Positions 32,467 to 44,851 of a DNA stretch of 64,000 bases are shown piece by piece. The notes beneath the pieces are model-generated. The model saw only the letters and a list, made by a program, of their open reading frames with translations. It did no database searches and had not been told where the DNA came from. Origin of the DNA: Hermatobates lingyangjiaoensis (taxonomy: Eukaryota; Arthropoda; Insecta; Hemiptera; Hermatobatidae); contig JAPFBL010000003.1 in the NCBI GenBank assembly GCA_026182355.1, forward strand, positions 2,195,001 through 2,259,000. The letters are read 5' to 3'. The position numbers and the translations under genes were made by a program. Numbering within the stretch: position 1 is the stretch's first letter; every line of letters begins with the position of its first letter.

Positions 32467-34367
32467 AGAAATTTTTTGAGCGAATCCACTGAGATAAAAT
32501 TGATGTTTCTAATGGAAAAATGAAAAGATATTATTGACTTATAAGAGATGTAAGAGGAATAATATTATTACATGTAAAAAATCACCGCCAACGAACATAA
32601 ATTAATTTCCTCTGTCTTCCATGGTATGATGGATTTGTCTCATAAACTGCTTTAATAAATCTATATATTGCACTCTTGAGTAAAACTTAATAACAGTCAT
32701 AGTTTCTTCATCTTTGTGAATTGTAGTATCTTACCATGATATTGAAATGTGAGGAATGGACTCTTTCCTCAAGAAAGAGGATTTATATTTGTTGACGAAT
32801 ATCCAGTTTTTTCACTATTCTAGTCTAATAGTTGATATTTATTATTTTCAAAAATTAGAAACTTCCAGCTATAAAAGCTTTATATTATACTGAATAGCCG
32901 ATTTTGACTTTGAATGAAGTATGGAAAACTTGATAATTACTATAATTTGTTTTCTCAATATACATTCAAAGCAACCTTATAACAGAGTACAGCAGCATGA
33001 AAAAGGTAACACTCGCTCAGAGTAAATTTGAATATACGTTTTTTGACAGATGAAAAGAAAAGCAATTTTTATTGAATATATTTTTTAGACAATTCTTATT
33101 ATTTACATGTTTTGCGCAACTTTGTTTCCAAAAAAATTAATGTTTTCATTCTCCATTTAATCATATTCCATTTAGATGTTTACGTTATGTTTAAATGAGA
33201 CGTTATGTATTATATACTCAAGAAATTTGACATTAAGTTACTTATAGTAAAGTAGAGTGTAGGCCACTCCAGATTTTTAATGAAGCAATTATAAGAGTTC
33301 TTGAAAAACTTCAAAGATAGTAGATAATGATGTTTATCTATTTATTACTGCTAGGTGGCAGCAGTATATATGAAAACGTTAAGTAGTTTTGATATAATTT
33401 TATAGAAGCCATTTATGTATTATACTCCTATAATATAAATAATGCAAAAATTCAATAATGAATATATTCAAGGATGTAATCGTATGTACTGTGTGTATCC
33501 CTAACACTTGTGAAAACGAGAAATAAAGATAGACAAAAAGAAAGAAAGAAAGAGCGAAGGAGAGAGAAGAAAAAAAATTTAATCCCCGAATTCGCACTAA
33601 CCATAAATTTTTTTCCTAATTGACGGGTTTTTGATGGTGCCTTCACAAAAGTTTACTCCTTTCAACCAAGGATATCAATCAACTCTTTAAATAACACTTG
33701 TTTAAATAGCCCAAACAATAATCTCTGCTAAACTTCAAAAGAAAATCGAATCCTTTTGTTAGCCCATTCACAACCAAGCATCACAAGCAACCAATTTTAG
33801 CACAGAACAAGAGCTTTGTGGACTCGTTCATACATTTGAATGCTATTAAAAAATAGTTCGACGGAAACTTCAACAAAACCTCTTACAGTGGTATTGAATG
33901 CATTAGTTGAGGCCCGTTTACTTTTACAGTTTTAGACGTTATATCCTCTCAATAAAACGATGTAATTACTAAACTATCTTCATATTTCTTTTAATATTAG
34001 TATAAGTGGGCAGCAAATCTTCATCGAGACATATAGAATTAAAATATGCAGCAGTTTCTGCATTGACGACCTTTCTTTTCTTTTATAAAATATTTCTTTT
34101 ATTAAAATGAATTACAAGTACAGCAGGATTCTTAATTTCAAGAAAAGAGCTCCACTCTGAAATAATGATGCATCAGAAATTAATATCTGAGACCAGAAAA
34201 CCAGCAGAATCAGTAAAATAAGTAAACTCTTATGTGGTATCTGAAAACAAGGGAATTCAGGTAAATTAGAAGTTTGGAATAGATTGGAGGAACTAAAATA
34301 TGGATGAAGAAGGAAGCACATAAATTTGGGTACAACAGCCGTGTCTAATTTAGTTTAAAAAATCATT
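32467..34367. other. No recognised gene; fragment of repeat R2 at 33235-33285
   Basis: AT-rich. Contains ACTTATAGTAAAGTAGAGTG...CACTCCAGATTTT (family R2) and a GAAAGAAAGAAAG purine run near 33540. Confidence 0.45.
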
Positions 34368-34486
34368 CCAAATGCACTTTCAATTGTAAGAAAATTCTAA
34401 ATCTTCTAAGTAATGATTTATTACATTTTTGCCAAATGAACTTTCAATTGTAAGAAAATACTGAATCTTCTAAGTAAGGATTTTTA
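34368..34486 (+). repeat. Tandem duplication, 64-bp period
   Basis: CCAAATG(C/A)ACTTTCAAT..., TTGTAAGAAAAT and AATCTTCTAAGTAA occur at 34368 and again at 34432 with four or five substitutions in about 50 aligned bases. Non-coding. Confidence 0.85.
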
Positions 34487-35009
34487 AATATATGTAGAAT
34501 ATCCTAACTAGAATTTCTTTTCTTAATTACTGGTTATGCAAGATAGAATTACCGACATACGAATAATGCAGACTGCCTGGAGGTTGTGGAAACCTCTGGT
34601 CGCTTCCCAGCTTAATGGCAGGTAATCTCCATGAAAGGAATAAACATTTTTGACAAACTATACCTATACCCAACAGAGGTGGGAGATAATTCTTCAAAAA
34701 AATTTTGAAGTTGAATAAAACAATTAAAACCCAAAGACGTTTTTAAAAAGGGAAGCTAGGTAGGTCAGATATAGTAGCTTGCTACGCTACGAGTTCAATG
34801 AGTCTCAGACTTGCTATTTAATTCTAATAATAAGAATTTACTTGATTGTTCATATTTCTAGATCAAAAATTTCAAATTTTTTAACTGACATGTTTATACT
34901 CGTAACAACAATAAAGCAACTAAAATCATTACAGTGATTATCCGTCTGTTTGATAAAATACTTCCCCAGAGTGTATAATAACTTCATCACCATAGCCAGA
35001 TTAAAGTGA

Positions 35010-35094
35010 AACAAAGTTCAATTGGCTGTCAACGATCTTGATATTGCGTTCACTTATAGTAAAGTTGACTACAGCTCAATCCAGATTTTGATAG
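35010..35094 (+). repeat. Dispersed repeat family R2, copy 2
   Basis: Matches 24955-25040 and partly 33235-33285. The shared end is CAATCCAGATTTT, preceded by ATAGTAAAGT. Confidence 0.55.
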
Positions 35095-35432
35095 TTATAT
35101 TACCATTTCTAATAAATGAAATTTAAACAATTTATTTTATAGTTTACTAATTCATATACAATTAAAATTTTTTTAATTAAAAAAACTGAAGTTCATTTCT
35201 TCGAAAAAGTTTTATGATATCGAAAAAAATACCTTGTCCGTTGTTTTTAAAATCTGATTTTTTTGCAGTTCTACCTTCTTCTGTTAGTTTTATAATAATC
35301 TCATATTTTCAACGTTCTAAAGATAGGAGTTTATAAGAAGAAATATTTAAAATCATATTTTGACAAAAAAAAGTGCCTTTCTCATTATACAGTATTGCTC
35401 AGAAACAATAGGACACATCTACATTATTCGAT

Positions 35433-35640
35433 TAATTTTTTTGTAAAATCTGAACTTGATCCATCAAACGGCGTTGTTGGCAGCGTGCCCAACAACTTTT
35501 GGATATGCACTCACTCACCCACCCTCACGGACAAACACACATACACATCATCGAAGGACTTTGAGGGCCTTAAAACATGTGAACCCGCCAAAATCTTAGA
35601 TTGAATTTTTCAATGGTCACTATAGAAAATACATATTAAA
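35433..35640 (-). repeat. Dispersed repeat family R3, inverted copy
   Basis: The reverse complement of this segment matches 31624-31838. The GT/GGGT tract of that copy is represented here by CACTCACTCACCCACCCTCA and CACACATACACA, so the tract is an old part of the family. Confidence 0.65.
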
Positions 35641-38600
35641 AAACTAGAAATTGAACATGATGGGAGCTAAGAACCTATATATATATATCAAACCTATATC
35701 TGAGCTAGTAAACTTAAGAAAGAATGAGATGAGGGTGGTTTACAACCTCTTTTTAAATTACCTTTAAAAGCATCTTTCCAAAGTGGATATCATCTCCAAA
35801 GAACTTCTCAGTAGAAAATGTAATATGATACAAGATCCTGCACAGAGTGAAGGTTTTGCTCAGAGCAAATACAATAAGTTAGTCTGCAGACATGAATGTG
35901 GGAAGTCAGAAACATCCGGTCCAATCCTTTCTGAAGTTTCCGAGGGTAAGAGAATACTTGGCAAGGGCTAGGACACAACAAACCCGATAGGTAATATTCT
36001 CTGAAGGAAGAAAAATTATTGAACTATCGTGGCTAAGAACTCTCTTTCAAAAGAATAAAACCCAGTATTCCCTGACGAAATTTAATCAAATGGAATTATT
36101 TGAATAATTTGATATCTAAGAAGAATAATATTCTCTCCTTTGAACTATATTATAAGCATGAAAAAAATTATACAGAACGAATTATTACATTTACCTAATG
36201 TAATGTAATTACATTATACCTAATGTAATGATCTTGATTGAGCAACACTTAGGACGTAAAAAAAAGGGTGAAATGTACAGTATATTTCAGGACGAAAGAA
36301 GAGAAATAATATGAGTTTCAAGAAATAACAAACAATCCAGTCTGATAAATCTAAAATGGCACAATTTGATCGATGATACTGTCAAATTTAAAGAGGAGTT
36401 TAGACTCACGCCAATCAGTACACATAATGAATGTGGTACTAAACCCAATTTACCCGAAGGGCTTCGAACTTCTGCATGAGGTTACCTGCAGAATAACATG
36501 GCATCGTTGGCACTCATCTAGTAGGAGCTCAAGTCTGGGGAAGTGGAGGTCAGTCATAGTTCTACTGAAGGCATATTATTTGAGTAATTTGAACCAACCA
36601 CTAAGAAGAGAATTTACAACTAATGTTACCCATTACAGAGGAGATCTATATTTTGAAAGTATCACAAAAAATATTCAGCAATAATTAACATTTCCAACTT
36701 GTTGAAGCTTAATTGAAATAATATTATCGTAATTCTCACTATAGCAAGTGCCTGCAGATGATTGATATGTTGTTGTCGACTTGAATCTGGGTTGACAACG
36801 TATACTATTATGACAATAATAATACATGTTATTACCTTCGAACAACCATACTTGTACATATCCCAACCTACAATATGTTCCCTTAATAAAACATTTAATA
36901 AAAGAGGATAGGTGCCTTGAAAAATGTACGCCCCTGCCGGTAGAATAGGGTGACTGTAGTACATAACATGTCTTAATTGAGGTGAACATGATTACTTGAT
37001 CATCCTTGCAAGGTGGTTGTGGTTGAATATGAGATCAGTTGATTGGCTCACGAGAAAAAATGATAGACCATATCCTCACTTAAAAGAAAAGCTGGTTCAT
37101 GAACAAAAATTTTTTCCTCGTAGCATTATTTTGTTATAACACAATAACAATAGTTATAACTATAAAACTACAAAATTAAATAATAATAATAACCAATAAA
37201 TTAGTGAATGCTTATTAGCAACACTATTGGATGGACAATAGTAAACAGAATATTAGACCTGAACTCCAACGGCTTCATTCTATACATGTTATCAAACCAG
37301 GCGAGCGAGATATGGGTGCAATAATATAGGTATGGCTACATTAATATGCAATAATATCTATGGCATTAACGACTTATGTTATACGGTGAAGTTATAAAAA
37401 AAATTAAAGTCGTAATATTGTGCGGGGTAAGGAGTAGAGAGCACGGAGAGATGAAAAGTGTGCTGTGGAGGATATGGAGTATTGTGGAGTGAATGGCATA
37501 TGAAGTAATGATTGTAATGTGATTAGAACTTTGATGTGAAAAGAAGTGTAGGGATGAAGAGCGGAAAGAGAAGGAGTTTGAAATAAGCGATAATAGGGAG
37601 AGGAGTGTGGAGTAAGAGGATGAAGTGAGGAGTTACAGTACTGAAGGGTGAGGAGAGTGAAATCACATGTGGAGTGGCTCTAAAAAAAGAAGTAGTGAAT
37701 AGTTTTTGCGAAATGGAAGGAGTTTGTTAGTGAGCAGAGCGCCAATGCATAGAATTAATGGTGTCGAACTAAGAGCAGAGCGAGGTCGGCTAAGTAGCAA
37801 TCAGTGTCCTGACGTGTCGGCAAGACCAGGGTGCCCACCAGATATGCAATCGCCTTTAACCGACAACCTGGCTCCCACTCTATTCTTAATCCACTTCATG
37901 CAAGTTAAAACTAACTGGCAACTTTTCTTGAAAAATAAACACAATCAAACACCATATACTCGACGGTACAAATTTCTTTAGAAACTTGTCAATCTTAGTC
38001 TCTGAACTTAGGTCGTAGCATATACAAACACATATGACGCACCTCTTCTTAAACACTATCTACCAACACACGATGCTCTTTCTAATTAAGAAAACTGACC
38101 TTTCGACCTTTCGCATTGTCGGAAAAATGTAATTTTTTCAGCTATTGATAATTACAATTAAATAATAGCCGAAAACTTCAACTCTCTAGAATTAGTTCTG
38201 GAGGAAACAAAGTGCTAAAAAAACAAATTGTAGAACACAACTATGCACAATCATACCTTTAGACTCAGGTGATCAAAACATGTAAATTCATAAAAATCTG
38301 GAAAGAATATTTTCATAAATACTTTGCTTACAGTAGGTATCGAAAATGGGATCAGGTGAGACCAACATGTCTATATCAGTTAATTATCAAAATCAACTTT
38401 TTTCATGGTTACTAAACTTTGTTTATAGTAAAGTAAACATGGAGACACGTAATTATATCCCTTACAGTATTTATAGCAATAAAGGTGGAAATAGTATGCA
38501 AAAAAAAGGGGTGTATTTTGAATGTCTTGAGACGATTTTAAGATATTAAAAGTGAGAGACACTGCACTTTTGAAATTCTGGCATTAATTCAAGATCTAAA

Positions 38601-39783
38601 AAAACCACTCAATGCATCCTCATTATGAGTCAAATGGAGACCATTTACCTAAGAATGAGTTGTTTCATTAAACTAGTTCACAATCGTCGTCCCCCCTCCC
38701 CAAATGTACCTTCACCTTGTTGTGGAGATTTAAATTGTATGGGTGGTTCTTCATCATGGCAGGTACTAGGAAAGGCACAACAGGACGGCATGTTTCCTCG
38801 GTTGGTGCGATAATACGTCCTTTGGTTTGGAAGGCCATGCATCTCAATCGTGTTTATGCAGTTAGTGCCTGTCTTTTTCAAAACTTCTTTGGTAAGGCCC
38901 AGTGGTAGCATAACTGCTATGTGGTCATCACCTGCACCGTGAGCACTAATGACATAACAGAGTACTTGTCACACGTTTAAAACGATGTCTTCGTCCTCAG
39001 ACAGTTTTGAAACATCCATAAGCCTTTATGTTCCACCACTATCCGTTAGTATCTATGATGACCTTAAACAAGAAATAGTAGTAGCAATTAATTCCGTGTA
39101 GTGAGATCTGCTGATAACAGGCAGGAAGAACTCTTGCCGTCATGATGTTTTCCAAGCCTGGTGGTGGTCACACTGAACTCCCGAGAAACATTGAACGTGA
39201 AACATTGTTACGTACCCAAATTTTCTATTTATTAATGATTAAGGCTCCAGATTATTAGTTTCACTGCATTTCATAGTTAATGTAATATTAAATGTATATG
39301 GTGATACACGTTCACCACCTTGTCTCTGTATAACCACAATTGACACAAGGCTACTTCCTTTTAAACAACAGTATCATTCAATTTGATAGACATAAACAGC
39401 GTAATTCTACACAACAGAGGTCACGGCCAGTAACTCGAAAGACCTTGGAGGCCATCAAACTAATAATCTCAGTCGAGATTACTCAAGGTTCAGGTCAAAT
39501 AAGTAATACACAAAAAAAACCACAAAATATACTCAAGATAAGTACATTTAACTATGGATTATTCTAGTTCAACTCGTCTTTTCAGCTGCTTACATTTCCT
39601 CCGCATGATAACGGATATCCAAAACCACAGAGGCTTTTGTTGTTTCATCTACCCCTTATCTTTCGACCAATTCATATAAGCACTAATTAAATGAAATGAT
39701 TCCACGGACTAAATAAACTAGATCACAAAAAGAAGACACTATATATATATATGATCAAACCACAATAAGAAATGGGAAAACAA
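35641..39783. other. No recognised gene; purine-rich tract at 37425-37690
   Basis: A 36175-36235 patch repeats CCTAATGTAATG. The tract 37425-37690 is almost devoid of C on the plus strand and full of GGAG/GTGGAG units. Frames at 36373-36684, 37706-37981 and 38625-38911 have mixed composition but no motif I can name. A TGAGGACGAAGACATCG block on the minus strand near 38980-39000 resembles the hammerhead-like core followed by helix II, but the GAA block is absent. Confidence 0.4.
37425..37690 (+). repeat. Strand-asymmetric purine/G-rich tract
   Basis: Only scattered C bases occur across about 265 bases, while GGAG, GTGGAG and GAGGAG motifs recur irregularly. It is probably a degenerate minisatellite and a candidate for triplex or R-loop-forming structure. 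Confidence 0.6.
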
Positions 39784-39825
39784 GACTAAGATCTTCAACC
39801 GTAACAAGCGGTCTTCGTCAGAGTC
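39784..39825 (-). ncRNA. Hammerhead-like motif, one catalytic A missing
   Basis: On the minus strand: GACT, CTGACGA, AG, ACCG-CTTGTTA-CGGT (helix II, 4 bp), TGA, palindrome AGATCT, T, AGTC. Helices I and II pair well and helix III is the perfect palindrome AGATCT. The block between helices II and III reads TGA rather than GAA, consistent with loss of one A, so it is probably inactive. Same sub-family as 44883-44925 and 29616-29658. Confidence 0.5.
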
Positions 39826-39867
39826 AAAAACCCAACTGACAAAAAACAGATACTAGGACTCACATTC

Positions 39868-40130
39868 AATATTTCGATGCTTTTAATGGTCGTCTTTAGG
39901 ATAGGAAGTTGACAGGCGAGAAGACGAAAGCCAACTGGACAGCTTCACAGAATATGTGATGGTCGGCCACAATGAAAACGAAAAAAAGTAATAGAAATAG
40001 CCAAAGAAGAATAACAACGGGAAAAGAATAATAATGAAAAAATCTTTATAAATAGAAAACTTCATTTAACAAAAAATTAATAAACATAAAAAAATAATAA
40101 ATAAAAAAAATTCAATTTAAGAAAAAACAC
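39868..40130. other. Decayed hammerhead-like segment followed by A-rich tract
   Basis: The minus strand near 39868-39905 reads CTAAAGACGACC...GCATCGAAATATTGAATG, a worn version of the motif at 21537-21575. From about 39950 the plus strand becomes A-dominated low-complexity sequence. Confidence 0.4.
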
Positions 40131-40556
40131 TTCTGAATACTAATTAATGGTTGAGGTTGGATGTCAATGAGCACCTAGGAGCCATATAATCTTCAGAAGC
40201 TCTTAAAATAACAGATCTATTGGGTCGAAGGACTGTTTTAAAACTTAGACTATGGGAAGTGGCATGAAAACAACTGGCAGTGGACATTTCCGACTGACAG
40301 AGGACCTATGATTATTCATGCGTAAGCTTAAAATAGTGGTTATTAACTCACATGAAATGCATCACACCAGTATAGTCTAGACTGTAGACACTAGAAGTGC
40401 CGGAGGAAGAATATTAACACTTAGGATTGATTATGTAGCCGGATTGATTATAGGACAGGTAACGCACCCACGACGTTCACATCGCTGCATACCTGAACAC
40501 CTCACCTTGGTCGGGGAGGACTTAACAGTTCCATGGGAGAGTAAGTTACCAATTAG

Positions 40557-41061
40557 GAGGTCTACGATAGTAGATTTATTTATATACATAGGACCTACAA
40601 AATATCATCCACATGGGAATTATTCCACCAGAGGATCAACAAACTGAGACAAACCTTCGTTTGGAACAATCGATATTCCAATAATTCTTTTGACAAGCTT
40701 CTCAAAACATACCTAACTAAAAAAGAAGAAGCTTCCAATAAGGACCCAAACATCAGAGTACATCATCTATACTACAAAAACCAATTTACGAAGATAAAAC
40801 GGATGAGCAGGCACTAAAGCCGATCCTAAGAGGAACATCAAGTACAAACAACCAAATGACAGGATACAGCTGCATATCTATTACAAGTCATGGTCTACAA
40901 CGAATCTAAAGAAAGACGACCTAAAGAAAGTCAATGTTATTTATGAATATAAATGTACTAAAGGAGAGTGTGAGCTCCTGGCTAATGCCAGACATATCGG
41001 AATGGCGAAGACTACACTGCCAAGACGCCTCAAAAGAGAGATTTTTATATCATCCTTATGA
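40557..41061 (+). pseudogene. Penelope-like element: RT C-terminal linker and GIY-YIG domain, frameshifted
   Basis: Frame 1 (40557-40816) reads IHRTYKISSTWELFHQRINK, then KTYLTKKEEA, then HHLYYKNQFTKIK, the segment after the reverse transcriptase thumb in Penelope-like proteins. A second frame carries K-T-D-E-Q-A-L-K-P-I. A third (40879-41061) reads YYKSWSTTNLKKDDLKKVNV, then Y-E-Y-K-C-T-K-G-E-C-E, then HIGMAKTTLPRRLKRE and a stop. The last part is the GIY-YIG nuclease with the conserved Cys pair before it. His replaces the usual Tyr of Y-I-G, and the domain is cut short after the Arg-Arg-Leu helix. At least two frame changes make it dead. It belongs to the same broad type as the copy in the 26.4-27.7 kb palindrome rather than the one at 9.4 kb. 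Confidence 0.8.
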
Positions 41062-42879
41062 TTTTCAAACTTACATTGACAATCATTCATTTCTTAAATA
41101 ATGCATGAGACATACTACCCAATGCATTTCTAAGGTCTATAAAAACCAGCACAACTTTTATTTTAGATAATCTCATGTAATTTTGCAACATGGAATTCCA
41201 TATAAAAATATTATTCATACAATTCATACCAATATTTTAATATCGGTATTGTGTAAAAGCAATTTTTCAAACTCAGATGTCACTTCTTGATTTTCACAAC
41301 AAATTTCAGCTGTCTATTATAAACGGAAATAACTTTTTAATCCAGGTAGCTAGAGAGATCCCCTGTAATTGTTCAAGTCATATTTATCTCCCTTGTTTGA
41401 TGAAAACTTGGCACTCATAACAGACCAGTCCCTAGATGTTTCTCTTTTGCAACTATTCTCTTAAACTCAAAGTTCTAAATGTTACTCCTATCCCAGCAAA
41501 ATTTTAAATAAACTACATAACAGAAAAAAATTGGGAGAGGCCTAAAAACAACCCTATTCTGAATAAACATAATGTTAAACTCAATTAATGTTGACAATCA
41601 ATTGAGTATTTCTTTTATTTTAACGTCATCATTGTGCAAAACTTATATCAAACTTTCTAGTAAAGTATCATCCGGTTTAGAGATAGACCTTTCGTATCAC
41701 ATATTATTTAGAACTATTATAAATATGTCACTTCAAAATTCATATTTTATTTACATAAATACGAGCAGGATGCATAATCAATGATATGTAGTCTAATGTC
41801 TTTAACAGTTGTGTAGCCTGTGTGAAGGTAATAATAGATGAAATAGATGTGGTTCATTACATGCTGGCTTGCAAAAGTCATATCCCATATGACATATAAA
41901 TAAAAAAGATAGCAGAATATTCACAATAAGTTATAGTAGCACAAATGACTTTAGAGAATATCTCAACACTCATCTAAAAAAAGGTTCATTTTCGGCAACT
42001 TTGAATAGAAGCATTTTTCTCTTTGACGCTATCTAAGCTCAGCGCTACCTATATATATCTCTTTGGCTCTATCCCATATCTCAAAAAATTGTAAAATGAT
42101 AAAATTGGAGTGACATTTGCTTGAATTTTGCCATATCCTTATCAGTCCTGGAGGTGTTCTTACCCATCATATCTTACGGGAGTATTAAGTTTTCTTTTAG
42201 TTAAGTGGTTATAATGTTCCTATCGTTTGCACTTACTTCTATTAGTGAAACTCAGAATATAAGTTAATGAATACTATTTGCTTCCAACACTCACCCTCAA
42301 AAGACTTTCCTCTAGTATTGTTCTAAGGGGGGTGGTACGTATGGCTCATTGTCATTTGGCACGAAATTTAGTAATAAAAGCCATTTCAGTTCGTTAATGG
42401 TCAATTTTGAAAATAATTCTTTCCAAATTCATGCCTACGAATGATATTTGTTTCATTTTGGTCATTTAAATGTAATAAATGAAATATATGTTCATTTGAA
42501 ATACAGCGTTTAAATACTGCTATACATAAATAACAAACCACATACAGCAATATGTTAAACAAAAGAAATTGTAACATGGTTATAATTATTTTTCGTTTTT
42601 CCACCTGCGCCGAAACGGGAATGTTCTACCGTGTTTATGAGCTAAATGAAGGAGATAAGGCGAAACAGAAGACTTTATATGTACTAGTGAATAATATATT
42701 TTCAACAATTTTAAATAACTAATACTGATTTCATTACTGAGTACCTCTACATTAAGTATGCCACAATTCTTACCATAAATGTTTTTGTCCCAGTAGAACT
42801 GATACTACAATGGAAATATACGTAGTGCACATTTTCGTAGTTTCAGTAGTATTTAGTGTTAAGTATGTATTATGTAGAA
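41062..42879. other. AT-rich DNA, nothing recognised
   Basis: No supported feature. No hammerhead-type motif was found downstream of the Penelope-like remnant ending at 41061. Confidence 0.4.
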
Positions 42880-43800
42880 GAACAGCAGTGTTCAGTAAAC
42901 TGCACGCTTTTGGCAATCTTAAAGACAGCTCCTTCATACCTAAGCTCACAATACCTTATAGGAAGATCGAATCTCTTGAGACTACCTTTTGGTATTCCCT
43001 CTGTACAACGTTACATAAGAAATTCAGGGAATATTTTAGTGGCAATAAAGAAGTGGATGATTTGTATAGTATTATTGAAGGAGTATTATATTAAAGGAGT
43101 GATATTATTGTGTAGGGTAGAACTCAAAGAGAAAATGATGAAAGATTAAAAATAGTATTCGAGAAAGATAAAGCAGTAAATATGCAATTAAAATTAGCAA
43201 AATGCGAATTCAATGTAACTGAAATAAATTATTTGGTAGGGGTGTTTGGAAAAGTTAGAATCATGATTGATTGTCACAAAGTTGAAGCAATCGTAAATAT
43301 GCCAAGTCCAACGAATAAAAAGGAAAGTTGAGGGATTTATTGGTATGTGTACCTATCTATAAAAATGTATGCGAAATTTTACAAATATTTCTGTAGCCAT
43401 CAGAAAACTTTCTGATGGAAATTTTGAACAAGTGGCTTCATTTCATAAACTGAAAGATGATTTATCTTCAACTCTAGAATTGAAATATTAAGACAACAAG
43501 AAACTTTGGACAGTTTCAATGGATAGTCTAAAACGGAAGCAGTTCTCCTACAAGGTGATATAAAAACTAAAATGTAGTTTTGATATAGATACACTGGGTC
43601 ATCTATAAAAATAATTTTATCCTGAATTATATAGGCTCACAAAATTTCACCATTACGTACATGACAGATCAGTTGTTGCAAAAACTCGTCAGAAGTCACT
43701 AATCTACATAATAAAAAAGCTTATTGATGACTGTTCTGCCAGTTTTAAAGCATCTTATACTAGACTACCCGTGACCCTTTGTGTCAGTCAGAAATTATAA
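42880..43800 (+). pseudogene. Ty3/gypsy-type pol remnant (RT to RNase H)
   Basis: Read across several frames, the segment gives VFSKLHA (RT palm start), LLRLPFGIPS (palm motif), HKKFREYF, E-N-D-E-R-L-K-I-V-F-E-K, LQLKLAKCEFNVTEINYL (after the YIDD region), D-C-H-K-V-E-A-I and MPSPTNKKE (the RT-RNase H connection). Near 43650 it gives HYVHDRSVVAKTRQKSLIYI, resembling the RNase H end where the catalytic T-D-H-K is now T-R-Q-K. The order is that of Ty3/gypsy pol. The YIDD box itself is not readable, and stops and frame changes are numerous. No LTR, protease or integrase was found. It is an old, dead copy. Confidence 0.75.
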
Positions 43801-44240
43801 AAATTGGTATTGAAATTAATTCACTGAACATGATTGACAGGGATAATTTTAACTGTTGTTTCTTGTTATTAAGGCACGAAAACAAACTATGGCTCAAGCT
43901 TTTGACATAGTATTCATAACGTGACATTATATATATATATATATATGGTAAGTATATTTAGTAAAATAAAAATCATTTCAAAGTAAAAAACAATCATTTC
44001 TTTTATCATATAAATAAATAAAACATCAATTCAAGTTATGAACACAATGAAATATATTTAAAACAAACAAAACTTGTAAATTGAAATATGCAATTTATTT
44101 ACCTAACATAAAATAACATTAATGAGAGGAATTTGTCTTTAGAATATTCATATTTTATCTGACAGATATGTTCAAGTTCGTTTGTAAAATTATTCATTTT
44201 TAACCTCTAATGTAGTAGTTCATTGTATATTTTTTACATT
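43801..44240. other. AT-rich DNA, (AT)n at 43927-43948
   Basis: No gene recognised. A short AT-dinucleotide run is present. Confidence 0.5.
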
Positions 44241-44690
44241 TATTTATAACACATTTATGGTATTGTCATCAGGGAGCACGTAAGCCTCTGGGCTACTCTC
44301 GCTCCATGCATTTATTTTATTACCAGTGTTTATATTTCGCAAATTTTATTTTTTTTTTTTGTTACATTTATATATAATATATTTACACCACTGTCATCGG
44401 CGAGCATGGAAACGACTGGCTACCCTGGATCCATGCCTTTACTTCATTATCATTGTTTATATTATTAAAATTTTAAATTCAAAAATTTTTTTGTTACATG
44501 AATTTTTAATAAATTTGTGCTACTGTCATTGGCGAGAACGCAATCCAGTTGGCTACCCTGGCTCCAGGCCTTTAGTTTATTACCACCGTTTATACTACGC
44601 AAATATTAAATAAAAAAAAAAATGTTTTTTGTTACATTTACATATAATATTTTTGCACTACTGTCATCGGCGAGCACGCAAGACACTTGA
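44241..44690 (+). repeat. Diverged tandem repeat, about 3.5 units of 120-137 bp
   Basis: Units start near 44241, 44361, 44494 and 44631 (partial). Each begins with GTTACATTTA/ATTTATAACA and contains CTGTCATCGGCGAGCA(C/T)G followed by GGCTACCCTGG(A/C)TCCA(T/G)GCC. Each ends with TTTATTACCA..GTTTATA and a T- or A-tract. Unit length varies through the homopolymer tracts. The long plus-strand frame at 44326-44613 translates two units in register and is a by-product. Confidence 0.85.
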
Positions 44691-44851
44691 ATTTCTTTTA
44701 TTTAACATTACTCAGGTAATAGAAAATATATATTTAATTTCAAGTCTCTATCGTCACAGAAATGGGTGAACAAACAAACAAACTCACGAACTTTATATAT
44801 AGAGATAGCTAATAGAGGTATAGTTTGGCATTGTACATATATTCATGTTAA

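Noticed and set aside
38625..38911. Overlapping frames on both strands
   Set aside because: Three mutually overlapping frames of 62-77 codons in a locally GC-richer patch. None has a recognisable motif.
38980..39000. CTGAGGACGAAGACATCG on the minus strand as another hammerhead
   Set aside because: The core-like block and helix II resemble the family, but the following GAA block is absent (GTTTTAAAC) and no helix I pairs.
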